A DNA stretch of 64,000 nt from Cerioporus squamosus (GCA_022592435.1 JABYQS010000062.1:1-64000), one strand, 5' to 3'. Counted from the stretch's first letter, positions 45,634-56,913 are shown. The notes: generated from the letters alone by a model not told the origin. Numbers and translations: made by a program.

Positions 45634-46008
45634 ACTGAAGTCGACATTAAGAATTCGTGGAGTTGTCGCTCTGGGAGGTCGAGTGAACAAGACGGAACGA
45701 AAGACAAGGTCGTAGTAGCCTGTAGGTTGGTAATAGGTTGGCTGTCCGGGAGTCCCACGATCACATGGTGGCCACAATGGCCGAAGAACTGAAGTTCGCC
45801 AACTTGTTGGCAGTGAACATTGAACGGTATGTAGTACAGTGGCCTCCTGTCTATTATTCAGAGGCTCTGTGTCGACGCTGGGATGCTCACCGCAGGCCGC
45901 AGGGGGGTGACGGAGATAACTGACTTATGGATCACCGACTTTGTCTCGCCCGTTCCAAATGCACTCGCAGCGCCATACCTCAATCGATATCATGCGAGAC
46001 ATCATGAT
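45634..46008. other. Spacer between the two G domain-APH genes
   Basis: These 375 bp lie between the stop of gene B and the start of gene A and should contain the gene A promoter. No further gene or motif is seen. Confidence 0.4.
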
Positions 46009-47655
46009 CTACACACTTGGTTTCCCAGGAAAACGGTGTATGGCTGAGTAGAAGCTGTACCAGAACTGTTCCGCCTCCGACTCTGTGGTCACCCCAGTAA
46101 TAAACGACCTGTAGCTCGACCACGACGCTGGAGTCTCTTCGGGAAGCATATTTTGGCCCATGTTCCACATGACAGCGGACTCCATGCAAGCGGGATAGAA
46201 GCCTGCTGCATCCCAGTCCAAGATCCACAGCGTGCCGTGACGATCACGGAGCACATTGCTCAGGTTCAGGTCTCCGTGGACGAAGACCGGTGTCCAGTCG
46301 AACTTGGGACGCGGGATTGGTGGCGGAGTCCGCCCAGCGTTCCGCTCGATGTCGGCCATTGTCCGCCAGCCGACACAAGAGACGTATTCGCAGAAGTGTC
46401 GGAAGCGTCGGAGCGTGTTGAAGGGGCCGTAGAAGTCCTCCCCAAAGAGGATGCCGCTCACGTAGCCCGTATCCACAGCGCCGACGGTGTCGCGCTGCAG
46501 GGAGCGCAACTGTTTGACGTAGAGCCGCAGAGTGCATGCTACGCGGAAACGCGTGAAGGCGCCGAGTTTGTCCCAGCATTCCCAGAGCATCTCGCCGTCG
46601 ACCAAGTCCATGACTAGCAACGAAGAGTCAGGAAGATGGGTACGGGGTACGGGGATCGTGGTGTGATTCCGCACGTAGTCCATGCCCTGGCGCTCTGACG
46701 GAGCAGCTAGCTTCGCGAGGAGTGAATGACTGATGCGATGGACGCGAGGCGACCTGCTGACGTCCTCAATGTGCAGACGTTGCAGCACAGATCTGGTCCA
46801 AGCGACGTCCATCTCCGAGTTGAACCTCTTGAACACGTTGGCGCCGCCCGTTATCTCGGATAACTCAGAAGAAACCTGCAGAAGGGATTAGCTATGTGCT
46901 GGGAGGGATGAGATGGGCACGTACATCCGATGCCATCTGTCGAGTTGGTAGGGCAAACAAGGCGGCGATCCAATCGAGGAAGGCATCTTGGTAACGTCCC
47001 AGCTTCTGCCTTACTGTTTCCTTCCGCGACATCGACAAAGGGTCTATGCAGTCCACTGACCGTGATGTGAACATCGATCCCGTTGTCCAGCAGGAGCGAG
47101 AGCTTACTGAGGTATGCGAGTAGCTCGTCAACACCATCTCCGACGGTCAGACCCACGTCGAAACAGTCGACCTGGTACTTGTAGCCCATATCTGCGGCAA
47201 CCGAGCAAAAGTCAAGATGCCGAGAAGAGAAATCGCTGGGAACGAGGTCCATCTTGGTTTGTACGATGCAAACGGATGATGCGGCCTGACGAGCTTCATG
47301 GACAAACGGCGCGATTTGTCTCTTCGCATTTGTTGGATCGTATAGTACGACAGCAACGGATGCTGGAGAACCCTTCCTGCCCAGTTGCGCGTTGAATGCG
47401 AAGGATTTCTTATCCTCTGCACGCGTGTACGGACGCTTGTTCTGTTGGACCAGTCAGTGCGGTGTAACTGACATCGACGATTAAAGGTACCAATAGCGAG
47501 ATAAGAGTATGTTTTCCCGAGCCTGGGTCACCTGCATTGCAAAGTCGTCAGTACGGACGATACGTCGTGGCTGAAATGCGAACCACACCATAAACCGCCA
47601 CGGTGGCGAGATCATTCCGAATTTGCGGAGGAGAATCCGATGATGAGGCTTGCAT
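46009..47655 (-). CDS. G domain-APH kinase fusion protein B
   Basis: Five exons: 47655-47589, 47531-47491, 47441-47108, 47055-46925 and 46875-46009. They total 1440 nt, or 479 residues. Exons 2, 3 and 5 have exactly the lengths of gene A (41, 334 and 867 nt). The G domain starts VAVYGDPGSGKHTLISLL; the P-loop Lys is kept, but the next residue is His rather than Ser/Thr. Then come AVVLYDPTNAK, IVQTKMDL (G4-like) and FDVGLTVGDGVDELL. The kinase part has VRNHTTIPVPRTH, LLVMDLVDGEML, HGDLNLSN and ILDWDAAGFYP. Both domains are read through one continuous spliced frame, which in two paralogues argues for a real fusion rather than neighbouring genes. Probably soluble; substrate and partner unknown. 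It differs from gene A mainly in the first exon and the kinase N-lobe. Confidence 0.85.
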
Positions 47656-48059
47656 ACAGAGTCCAGAGTGGTAGTATAGTCTACGCTATCCTTGCTCCAC
47701 TAGGAGGTCGAGTACGAGTAGACGGGGTTTGTGGTAGGTTCGTGGTGGTAAGAAGGTGAGTGGCCACCGAGGGCCACCGTGACGATTCGGGAGACGCCCA
47801 GATAAGTAACTTATGCTTACGTAATTCTTATCAATGGGCCGGTCAGTAACATCTACTTACTTTGCCTGAGCTACCAAATTTCTTGGTCGGTTCTAGTCAG
47901 TCTGTCCCACTTGCCACTTGCTAACCGTGACGCTCAAACTCTTTCTCATACTCAAAGGCAAGCCTCAGTAGCTCATGCAGCTGCACAGGATGAGTACCGG
48001 TGAGATGTCGAAATAGGACCCATTTCTTAGGGCCTAATCTCAAGTTTGAACTGACTCAG
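47656..48059. other. Upstream region of G domain-APH gene B
   Basis: No gene is supported. It is AT-richer than its surroundings near 47800-47900 and presumably contains the promoter. Confidence 0.35.
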
Positions 48060-48600
48060 TGGTATTACTTACACAGGCAAACGGCGACGTTTGTCCAGTA
48101 CCACCAACGACACTGCATAGAATGCGGCACATTGATAGACACCATGAAGACCGTGCCAAGCAGAGGAAAACGGACGCCAAAGACGAGCCTTCTGAAGCTC
48201 TCCGCAACGAGTTGGAGGACTCGGACTTCCTCCCGCCGCTTCTCAGCTTCACGAAGCTCGACACACAATCCGCCACCTTTCGCATCCGGCTACCGGAGAG
48301 GAACCTGCACTGGCCTCGACATCTCGCACCCCTCCATTTCCTCCGACAAGTTCAGCACCCACCCGCGCGTCCTTTTCGTCGGGCAATCCTACCGCTTCTT
48401 CACCCACCCGCACCTTCTCACCGCGAACCGTCGCGGGCAGACCTTCCTCGGGATGTACGACTCGGAGGAGGAATGAGCAGGCAAGCACGCGATATACTCG
48501 CTCGAGATGCTGAAGGCCGTCGAGATGGTGACCGGGTGGAAGTCCTTCACGGGGAAGAACTGTCACTCTGCGGAATATACAGTGGCTACTAGATGCTATC
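48060..48600 (+). pseudogene. Coding-like stretch with broken frames, unknown
   Basis: After a good acceptor (TTACACAG near 48080), one frame reads DEPSEALRNELEDSDFLPP and SFTKLDTQSATFRIRLPE. The reading with protein-like composition then moves to another frame (ISHPSISSDKFSTHPRVL, FVGQSYRFFTHPHLL, TFLGMYDSEEE) and, after a TGA at 48475, on to GKHAIYSLEMLKAVEMV. I cannot name a family. It may be a decayed gene or chance. Confidence 0.25.
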
Positions 48601-48740
48601 TACGCGGCACAGAGCGTAGGTCCGGACTCCGTTAGCCCATGGATACGTTCGACAGGGATTACCTCGCATGCGGAGCGGCAAGGACCCCATCAGGAGACAT
48701 TCGTGCCAAAAACCTGAAGCAAGTCCGAATCATCCAGTGA
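48600..48740 (+). pseudogene. MYND-4: 3' relic of a MYND-family gene
   Basis: The segment reads MDTFDRDYLACGAARTPSGD and aligns with the last exon of MYND-3 (FHTFDRDFLAYGARTPP) at both DNA and protein level, including upstream non-frame sequence (CGGCACAGAGCGTAGGT against AGGCGCAGAGCGCAGGT). It ends in a TGA at 48738-48740. No finger or 5' part is present. Confidence 0.6.
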
Positions 48741-48898
48741 GTATGCACGAACAAACTGAAATTTCGAACCACTGATAGTACGACAGGGATATGTCACAAC
48801 AGAGAGTCATCAGCAGGCTTGACAGGAGCGGAGAAAATAATTATGGAGGTCATCAGACGAGTATGCAATCATTGGACGGTCGTGTAGGATGCAGCACC

Positions 48899-49525
48899 CT
48901 ATGGCAGTGGCACAGTGGATGCCTCACCGGCTTGCGGCTGCGAATGTGAGCCCGACGCCGCAGGCGCCGCGCCGCGGCGTTCGCTGTATTGAGGCGGGAG
49001 CTCAATGACTTCGTCGACCGGATGCAGAACATTGTCTTCGATGTCGGTGTGGAGGATGAACTGCGTGGACCGTTGGTGGCCGGGCGGAGTCAAGACACTG
49101 ACAGCAGCCTCCACGGCCTTGCGGCGCGCCCCGCTGTGGCTATCTGGCTCGACCCCACCGGCAAACACCGGAGCCGAACTCGAAGTACCGCCGTATTGGG
49201 TGTTGGACTGCGATGTGGTCGCAGAGGCATGCAGGTGTGGGGAGACACTGTCAAGGGTCGTCTCGCCATCCGCCGTCATCAACCGGCCGTGAAGGAAAGG
49301 AGCGGCTGAGGTTGGCGACGGGACTTCCTCTATGTGTGGAGAGGTGTCTGTGTCGCCACTGTCGCCCTTCATGAGGTCCACCACCGGCTCTCGGGTCTTG
49401 CGCCCAAGGAGTTTGACGCCCCCGTTACGTGACTGAGGGAAACACTGGAGGGAAGAGGAGACGATGGAGCCACCGAGGGCAGTATAAGGATCATGATGAA
49501 AGCTTTCGTGTACGAACGTTCGCAT
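48899..49525 (-). pseudogene. 5'-truncated cytoplasmic tail of a membrane-type protein
   Basis: An open frame of 208 codons runs from the ATG at 49525 to the TAG at 48899. The C-terminal part (STQFILHTDIED, then EVIELPPQYSERR) closely resembles the cytoplasmic tails of basidiomycete single-pass surface proteins, as I recall them. The middle is low-complexity Ser/Thr/Pro. In such proteins a signal peptide, ectodomain and membrane helix precede this tail. None of these is found upstream within 1 kb, so the copy appears truncated. It could still be transcribed as a short protein. Confidence 0.45.
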
Positions 49526-50588
49526 CGCGAGTCTGTGGGCGTATGTGAACTTGCGACTGAGTTATTAACACGAGGTATTCCACGATGAACCGCAATATAC
49601 GTACAAAAAACCGACCTCGTCGACCTCCAGGGCTGCTCCCTACGGGAGGGAAGCAAGTCTATAGCATGCCACCGTTGGCATGCTGTATAGTTTTATATTC
49701 AGTGTATTCCGAGTCGGCTCGAACATGTCTGAAGGCGTTACCGTCCAGCGGGGGCGATGTAAGGGGCGATGACCCGCCGCACGGCATCACACCCTCTGTG
49801 AGGCGATGATTCGAAGAGTCCCCTGTTGTCTGAGCGTCGGCGCTATCCTCGTTCTGCGACTTCCTCCCGACTGCCCGAGAGCACGCCCTTGACACAGAAA
49901 AGATAAACGCACCTCGGACGACCCAAGACACGAGGTTTAGATGTGATTCTCGCCCCGGTGCAACGGCGCCGATGCGTCTCGGCGCTGTTACCCTCCTTCT
50001 TCACTGCACAAATTCGTGGTACAGACTCGGACAGAATGACTTCATCTAGTCAGAAGGCTTGACAAGTCGAATCAACAGCGCGCCCTTGAGCTTCATATCC
50101 CGGTATGCACGCTCGGACTTGCTCTGAATACTACCAAAGACAAGCCTGTGTTCATCAGCATGGCGTAACCGCTGTCGCATCGACCATGCGTATTGTGTGC
50201 AACTGAGCAACTGGTGCAAGCGGCCCCAGGGATCACACTGGTCGTGATACAGCGCCCTGGCCACTTGAGCGCATTGCGACGACAACAGAGGAAGTCGCAT
50301 GTTCCCTGGTTCGAGAAAAGTCAATACGCAGCGAACTCACCGCTGGCTACTGCAGACGCACCGGGTCTTAAACCTGCACGAGTAATCGCAACCTGCCTTG
50401 ATGTTGGCGATATGTATTCTGCCGCCGGCAGAATCACGAAAAGTACTTACAGAATTGATAACCGTCCCGAGTGAGTCTAAGGCGCCGTGAAGAGCTTCGC
50501 CGAGAGGAACGAGCAATCATTAGATAAGGTGGTATCGTACTCGACACATGTTCTGCGGTAAATTCAGATCGTGACGAACATGCCCACC
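49526..50588. other. Spacer with no supported gene
   Basis: A small perfect hairpin, AGCATGCCA/TGGCATGCT, occurs at 49663-49684. Otherwise only short featureless frames are present. Confidence 0.4.
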
Positions 50589-51986
50589 TTACGCAGGGAG
50601 CGGGAAGGCGGTGTCGAAGCCCGCAGGACTCGGGAATGCAGGCGAGCTGTCCGCATTCCAGCCAAACGACTGCGTACGAATTGTGCGGCCATCCCACCCA
50701 CCGTTGGGGTCAGCGTCAGCATGGTAGACGACGTACGGGACGCCGTTGCGATCGTACGGGAAAGACGCGTGGCCGGGTCCGAACGCGACGTCAGAGCTCG
50801 ACATGACCGGGCGGTCGTCGAGGACCCACCAGTTGCTCCGGATGACTGCGGAAACGATATCAGCACTCAGCAAGAGGAGCTCAGGCTCAGCGCAAAGGGG
50901 ACGTACGCGGGTCAGCGCCTCCGTCAATGCCCATGAAAGCAAGGCAGTACGCAGAAGTCCACGAGCCGGCAGCAGCTACGTGTCATGCATTAGCATTAGC
51001 ATACTGAACAAGAGTGCGGGAAGAGCTACTTACAGTAGACGAGGAAGGTACGGCCGTTGTTAACGAGGATCTCGGGGCCCTCGTTGATCGCCTGACCGCC
51101 ACTCTGCTGCCAAGAGGGCGTAGGCTCGTGAAGCAGAATGCGCGGGCCAGAGATCTGCGTCGGGGAGCTCATGGGTGCGATGTAGAGATTCTGCGTCGTC
51201 TGGTGAGAGGAGTCTGCCCAGCCGGACCAGATAAAGTAGCTTTGCGACACAAACGTCAGTGAGGACCACCCAGAGGTGCGAAGCATGCTCACAGTCTGCT
51301 GGGGTCGTTCTGGTACTGCGACGCATAGTTAGACAACTGCGTAGTTGCATGAGCTGAGAATGGGGCTTACAATCAGGACAGTGCCGTCAATAGCCCAGTT
51401 GTTATCCGACGAGGTGATCTGGCCGACCAACTGCGACGCGATCCCGACAAGTCAGCCATGCCTCGCATCCCGAGCAAACAAACTCACGTTGAATGGCTGC
51501 AGAGGGTCCGTCGTGCTCGTCCCCTGTAGGACATACATCCGGTGCGAGGCATTGTCGCCGTTCTGCGCCATGGCGACGTAGATATAGAACTGGCCGTTGA
51601 TGTAGTGCAGCTCCGGCGCCCACACGTCCGTGTACCCCGACGGCGGCGTGTAGACCACGGTGCCCGTCTGGGCCCACTGCGCGAGGTTGCTCGACCGGGT
51701 GACCTGGACATTGCCTCCGGTCGTGTAGAGCAGGTAATAGTAGTCTCCATACTTGAGGACCCAGGGGTCAGCACCTCCGCCGGGCTTGATAGCTGTCGGG
51801 CACAAAGGTTGAAGTCAGCGTTAGATTTGATGAGCGAAACTCGCTCTCTGCACTGCGAGACTGGAGCGGTCACATACGATTATTGTAGGTTGCCCGTCTG
51901 GAGAATGTAGTGTTGTTCGCAACTGGCGAGGCGAACGATGTCGCCGCGAGGAGGAAGCTCACGAAGAGCCAGAGGCTGAGATGCAT
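50589..51986 (-). CDS. Secreted glycoside hydrolase family 43 protein
   Basis: The ATG at 51986 gives the signal peptide MHLSLWLFVSFLLAATSFA, probably cleaved before SPV. An upstream in-frame ATG at 52127 would bury this signal, so the downstream start is preferred. Seven exons carry the GH43 five-bladed propeller. The general-base Asp lies in GGGADPWVLKYGDYYYLLYT, the second Asp probably in NNWAIDGTVL and the catalytic Glu in GQAINEGPEIL. Further family blocks are YTDVWAPELHYINGQFYIY and SSDVAFGPGHASFPYD, and the end is the PLPA stop at 50589. Length is about 330 residues, a single catalytic domain without a binding module. GH43 enzymes release arabinose or xylose from arabinan and arabinoxylan; which of these applies is not resolved. 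Confidence 0.85.
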
Positions 51987-53267
51987 GGTATTGAGAGACA
52001 GTGTGATGGACGTCGACGAGACAGGTTGAGCAGGTCGAAGACCGGTCAATGGTTTCCAGTAGCTAGGCGGCGTAAGAGGGACGAGCCGTGTTGCTGGGGC
52101 AAGCGGCAGGATGCTCGCGGTGGTCATACCCAGCCTGGTGACTTATATAGCTCCGCACAGACAGGCCGCAGCTTCGGCCCCGCAATCGCGAAGACGAAGC
52201 TCTGGGCAACGTGCCGCGTGACGACGATAGATGATGCATGTCATTGCATGGCGGTACGTGCGGCCCCTCCCTTCTAGCGCGAAACGCACACCTAGGCAGA
52301 TGATCATGCTGCATAGGCTTGCTTCAGGTGCTGTATGAGCGAACATCGCCCAGGTCCCGGCGGTGAGGTGCGTATGCCACGCGCAGGAGTATGGATATAC
52401 CCGCTGACGACAGTGCGACAACGTCCATGTGCAGCATCGAGCGACCGTTCGAGCTTCGAAGATCGGAATCGACCATGGCTCACCAGCGGTCTGCAAGCAC
52501 AGTCCGTTGCGCTGAGCTCATTAGTAGGGCTACGATCAAGGCGGCTTAGTGAGTGCTGTAGATCAGGGATGCAATGAGGAAAAGCACATCACCTCCTCTC
52601 CCATACCGGAACGATGGCGATACGGTATCCCGCTGTATCCTCTTCCGGAAGCAGCACGCGGCCAAAGCCTCACTTCGAGAACGAGTAGCTTGGATCAAAC
52701 TGCGAGGAACACATGTACACGTACCTGCGCGGTCTCCATGTGGACCGTGCCAATGACATCGTGCCTTACAGTCAATCACTCGCACCTGACCCAACGGGAG
52801 GGCAGGAGAAGTTCATGTCGTTATTCTCAGAGCTTGAGGATCAATACGAAGTCATGACATGTAGCAGCAAGTATGTTCGACGGTGACGGACGGAAGCAAC
52901 TGCAGAGCTCAGCAGAGGCGCCCAGGTTCTGCTGCCAAGTCGGCGACGGATGCGGAGATCGGGAGCGCCGTCCATCCGCAGGGAGAGAAGCAAAACTTCT
53001 GACTTGCGGTTTGAGTCCAACATAACAACCGATAGCATTGCAACAATACGATAGCAGACATTGAGAACATATATGCAACGAGTCCGACTCCTGCTTAACC
53101 GAATTCAGGATGAGTTGCCCAAGCGTCCGCCCTAGGCCTTCTGCGCGCCGAACTGGCCGGGTGTCGAGCAAGTCTTGGCCAAAGGTCCATTGACCGACGC
53201 GGTATCTGCTCTGCTCAACGCACGACGCACGTCAGGGCGACGCGTCCAGACTCAGCAGCCCAAGACT
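51987..53267. other. GH43 promoter region and spacer to cdc14
   Basis: It contains a TATA box (52142-52149) and a GCGGGG (plus-strand CCCCGC at about 52181) that matches the CreA/Cre1 core SYGGRG. Beyond that, no gene is supported. Confidence 0.4.
52142..52149 (-). promoter_or_regulatory. TATA box of the GH43 gene
   Basis: TATATAAG on the minus strand lies 156 bp before the preferred GH43 start codon. This suggests a 5' untranslated region of roughly 125 bases, with the upstream ATG at 52127 lying at or before the transcription start. Confidence 0.5.
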
Positions 53268-55345
53268 TCAGCTGAGCCCCCACACCCCCGCCTTCTTCAC
53301 GCCCTCCACAAGCGCGTCCACATTCCCCAACATCGTCCCCAAAATCTCCTTCTTCTCCTGCATCGTCCTCGGCCCGCGCTTCTCCCCCAGCCCCGCCCCG
53401 CCCGTGGGCGTGCTTGCGCTCCGTGGGCCGGCGCCCTTCACGGGGGACAACCCTGAACCCGAGGACGAGCCAGGTGAGTAGGACGGCGACTCGGACGAGG
53501 AGAAGTCTGCCAGACTCTGCGCGCGCCGGTGCAGCTTTGACGAAGCCTTCGGGGTCTCGAACGACGATGGCGATAAAGGCTGGGTGTGGGACTCCTTCCC
53601 TTTGGCCTTGTCACGGGCCGGTGTCTGCGGGGCGTCGCTACGGGGCGGGGACGAGCAAGCAGAGGAAGCAGACGAAACGGACGAGATGGACGACACCGAC
53701 AACCCGCGCGCATGCGAGCTAATGCCCGTACCAACGCGCGACCTGGCCGGGCGCACACCGCCGTGACTCGTGCTGGTGCTCTTCCCGGACTCCTCGCCTT
53801 CAGTATCCTCGGATGACAGCACGTCCCCAGGACCAGACACACGCATCTTCGGCACCAGGTTGCTGCGCTCGGTGAGCTTGGGACGGAGCCCGCTTGGAGC
53901 GCGCCCGAGATGCGATATCTGCGGCTTCTTTGGACTGAGGGGCACGTAGTCAACTTCTCTCTTGAGCATCAGCAGCGAGCGGGGCTGGCCGCGCCCGAGG
54001 ACGCCGGCTACCCCTGTCGGGGGCGTGACGGTGCGTTGGTTCGGGACTAGACCTGGTATCACAGATTTGGGGGCGAGTCCGATCGGTTTGGGTGCGAGCT
54101 TGGATGGCTCGGGATTAGTGGATGGAGGAGGATCATAAAGGGACGCTGACGTAGCAGCGGTGGAGGTGGACAGCACTGAGAATGCAGAAGAGCTTGAAGA
54201 TGAGCGAGACGAAGGACTAGTGGAGTAGCCAGAATGAGACGTCGCAGAGATTGAGGGTTGAGACTGGTGTAGTGGTGAGGGAGTGCGCGCGGGAGTGGCA
54301 TCAGGGGCGGAGAGCAGGGCGTCGCTGGCAGTACTGGCAGCGTCTGGGGGAACGGTCTCGTCGAGGAGGTAGAAATAGAGGAATTCCAGGCATTTCATCC
54401 TAACAGCAGAAGTCAGTGTATGGACATGAGGGAAGCGCACCCGACTAACCTGACTTCACGAGGCGTTCCTGCTCGCTTGAGGATCTTGACGACCACCTGA
54501 ACGCCATTCAAGTCCTCGAAGACGCGGAGAGCCGGGATAGAGTCAACCAATATACACAGGAGGGTGTCTATGACGATGGATGCCAAAGGGATCTCGGTAG
54601 ATTTCGAGCTTGAGGTCGAGGTCGAGGTTTGAGATGCACCTGCTCTGGGTGACGTCGGGGTGCTGGCGGACGGAGTCGGAGGGTTCAAATGACGTGACAC
54701 AAGGAGAAGATTGAGCAGAACCTGTTGCTTGTCAGCGCTGCGCATCAGTAGGAATATGGCATACCTGCCTCCAGGGGGTACCTTCGACCAAGGAATTGCT
54801 TGCTGGCTTTATGAACCAATGCGACGCCCTGGATAATAGCCATCCCCTGTGCGAGTTGAGTAGCCAGAGTTATGACCTCGGTCTTCTGACAGTCTTCCCC
54901 TTTGTCAATCCAGGATTAACCTTATGCAAAGTAGTGAAACTCACGATCGGTAGAACCCTTGCTCAATGATCTCTCCAAGAGCGAAGTTGTGGCGGAAGTC
55001 CATGCGATTATCCGGGATGGTACTGTACGAGACACGTTGGTCGCAGAGCACTCAGAAACAAATGAGTAGCGCACCATTGCATTGGAAGGTATCCTGCAAC
55101 GCGTTGAAGTAGCGAGGCAGTCCCTCCGCCCTCGGGTCAGACGTCTCCGCCAGTACGTGTTCGATTGCCACCAGGGCTTCCCCTTTGGTTGTGGTGGATG
55201 TTCTTGTAGAAACCAGCTACGTTCTGTAAGCATCCCTCCTCCGCGTAGCAGTGCTTGCTCGTACATCGTCTAGAGCATCTTGTAGGATATCATGCATAGG
55301 CGCAATATTGGGGTATGAGCTGTCGGGATGCGGATCCATGTCCAT
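53268..55345 (-). CDS. cdc14: Cdc14-type component of the septation initiation network
   Basis: This is the fungal SIN Cdc14 (partner of Sid1 kinase), not the Cdc14 phosphatase. The start is ATG 55345 (MDMDPHPDSSYPNIAP) or the internal ATG at 55297 (MHDILQDALDD). Short exons then give ALVAIEHVLAETSDPRAEG, LPRYFNALQDTFQCN, SATTSLLERSLSKGSTDR, TEVITLATQLAQGMAIIQG and SKQFLG, then VLLNLLLVSRHL, IPLASIVIDTLLCILVDS, VVVKILKRAGTPREVR and CLEFLYFYLLDET. A long Ser/Pro-rich insert precedes the conserved end KKEILGTMLGNVDALVEGV. In fission yeast the protein acts at the spindle pole body to trigger septum formation. It is head to head with the FAH-family gene, 378 bp between starts. The frame is intact. 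Confidence 0.88.
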
Positions 55346-55723
55346 GGCGGATCGTCTTGAGGATGTGGCAGCGGCAGTGAGATCAGTCCAACAAGCAAAG
55401 CAGCGCAGAGCAGCCGCTGGGGCCAAGAAGATGTGTCGCCGAGGAGGAAAGAGGAGGTTTCTCCGTCGCAGACGTCGTGGGCAGCAGTCAAGGGCACTTG
55501 CAGCAGGCCATGTTCGAATCCGGCCACAGGCCAACCTCGGTCTAGGGGTCCACATATGGACACCGCGACTCGCGCGTTCTCGTCACGGGATCGCGGGATG
55601 TCCGCGCCGCGGCTCCCCGCGCACGCCCGCTTGCAGTGGGAATCGCTTGCTGCCCCCTCGCCTCTACGGCCGCCGCACCATGGCATTGGCCAGCGTTTCC
55701 CACCTCTCCTGCTTACCACCATC
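55346..55723. promoter_or_regulatory. Shared divergent promoter region, cdc14 / FAH-family gene
   Basis: These 378 bp separate two divergent start codons, so both promoters must lie here or overlap the first exons. No TATA box is visible, as is common for housekeeping genes. Confidence 0.5.
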
Positions 55724-56913
55724 ATGTCGCCCATCAGGACGGTGAGCTCGTCGCCGCGCACAGCGAGGAACGCAAGGTTGACAACGAGTGCAGCAGTGGA
55801 CTCGGCTCATCCGTTTCGTAGCCGCAGAGACGGCGCAGGTGCACGTCGGTGAACCTGTAGACCCCAAGCTTGATGGTGCGTCCCGAGTCTTGCGCCAAAC
55901 GTGTGGCATGTAGGCTTATCTGTACGATGCACGGACAGTTGGACTCGCGTTCCACCAGAAGAAGCCCATCAAGGCATACGAGATCGTTGGCTCCGCGCTC
56001 GACCCCAGAGCTCAAGTCACGAAGAACGTGCTGACGGTCAAGGAGCTCCTCGCCCCCCTCTCGCGCGAGGATGTTGGTCTTGTGCGCTGTCTGGGTCTCA
56101 ATTATGCGGACCACGCGGTAAGTAACACCTACGTTCGCTCTCGCGCGCGCTCTTGACCGACGGACGGCCTTGCAGGCGGAGGCAAACTTGCCCAAGCCGA
56201 CATACCCTGTCCTCTTCTACAAACCCGTTAACTCCCTCATCGGCCCCGAAGTCCCCGTCACTATCCCCAAGCACGTGCAGCCTGTAGAGAAGCACCTGCC
56301 CGACTACGAGGTCGAGCTGACCGTGGTCATTGGCAAGGCCGCGAAGAACGTGTCCGAGGCGGACGCGCTTGACTATGTCCTTGCCTACACTGCCGGAAAC
56401 GACGTATGTTCTCCCCCTGAGACGGCGCGCGTATGTCACTGATGTCCTGGCGCAGATTTCCTTCCGGTACCACCAAATGGCAGTCTCGCAGTGGAACTTC
56501 TCCAAGGGTTACGGTGCGTGTCATGATGGCCATGGCCTTTCAATGAATATACTCATCTCATGTGCTCAGACAACACGACGCCCATCGGCCCATGCTTGGT
56601 AGCCGCTCATGCTATCCCCGATCCTCAGAGAGTTCCTCTGAAGACAACCGTCAACGGCAAGGTCCTCCAAGATGGTACCACCGCCGACCAGATCTTCAAC
56701 GTCCGCCAGACCATCGCCTTCCTCTCCCAAGGCACCACCCTCCTCCCGGGGTCCATCATCATGACGGGCACGCCCAAGGGCGTCGGCTTCGTCAAGAAAC
56801 CGCCGCAGTTCCTCAAGGATGGCGACGACATGAGCGTTTGGATCGGGAACGGCATCGGCACGCTCGTCAACCCGGTGGTAGAGGAGCGCGGAAACGAGAA
56901 GGCGAAGCTCTGA
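55724..56913 (+). CDS. Fumarylacetoacetate-hydrolase (FAH/FAHD1) family enzyme
   Basis: Proposed exons begin 55724-55741 (MSPIRT), 55794-55875 (QWTRLIRFVAAETAQVHVG) and 55939-56117 (VGLAFHQKKPIKAYEIVG to CLGLNYADHA). They continue at 56176-56403, 56456 onward and the last block to the TGA at 56913. FAH-fold signatures are LNYADHA, PVLFYKPVNSLIGP and the metal ligands in YEVELTVVIGK and GNDISFRYHQ, then FSKGYDNTTPIGPCL, IAFLSQGTTLLPGSIIMTG and TPKGVG. Family members cleave carbon-carbon bonds in acylpyruvates or decarboxylate oxaloacetate, or act in degradation of aromatic compounds. It resembles the short FAHD1/2 class rather than two-domain fumarylacetoacetase. The six-codon first exon is the least certain part. 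Confidence 0.85.

Noticed and set aside
49663..49684. Perfect 9-bp hairpin AGCATGCCA/TGGCATGCT
   Set aside because: Too short to call an element and not followed by a terminator-like T run; fungal genes do not use such terminators.
53268..55345. Cdc14 dual-specificity phosphatase
   Set aside because: The HCxxGxxR phosphatase motif is absent; the conserved blocks match the SIN Cdc14 family instead.
55505..55520. TGTTCGAATCC, resembling a tRNA B box
   Set aside because: No A box or cloverleaf can be drawn around it, and it lies in the cdc14/FAH spacer without other tRNA features.
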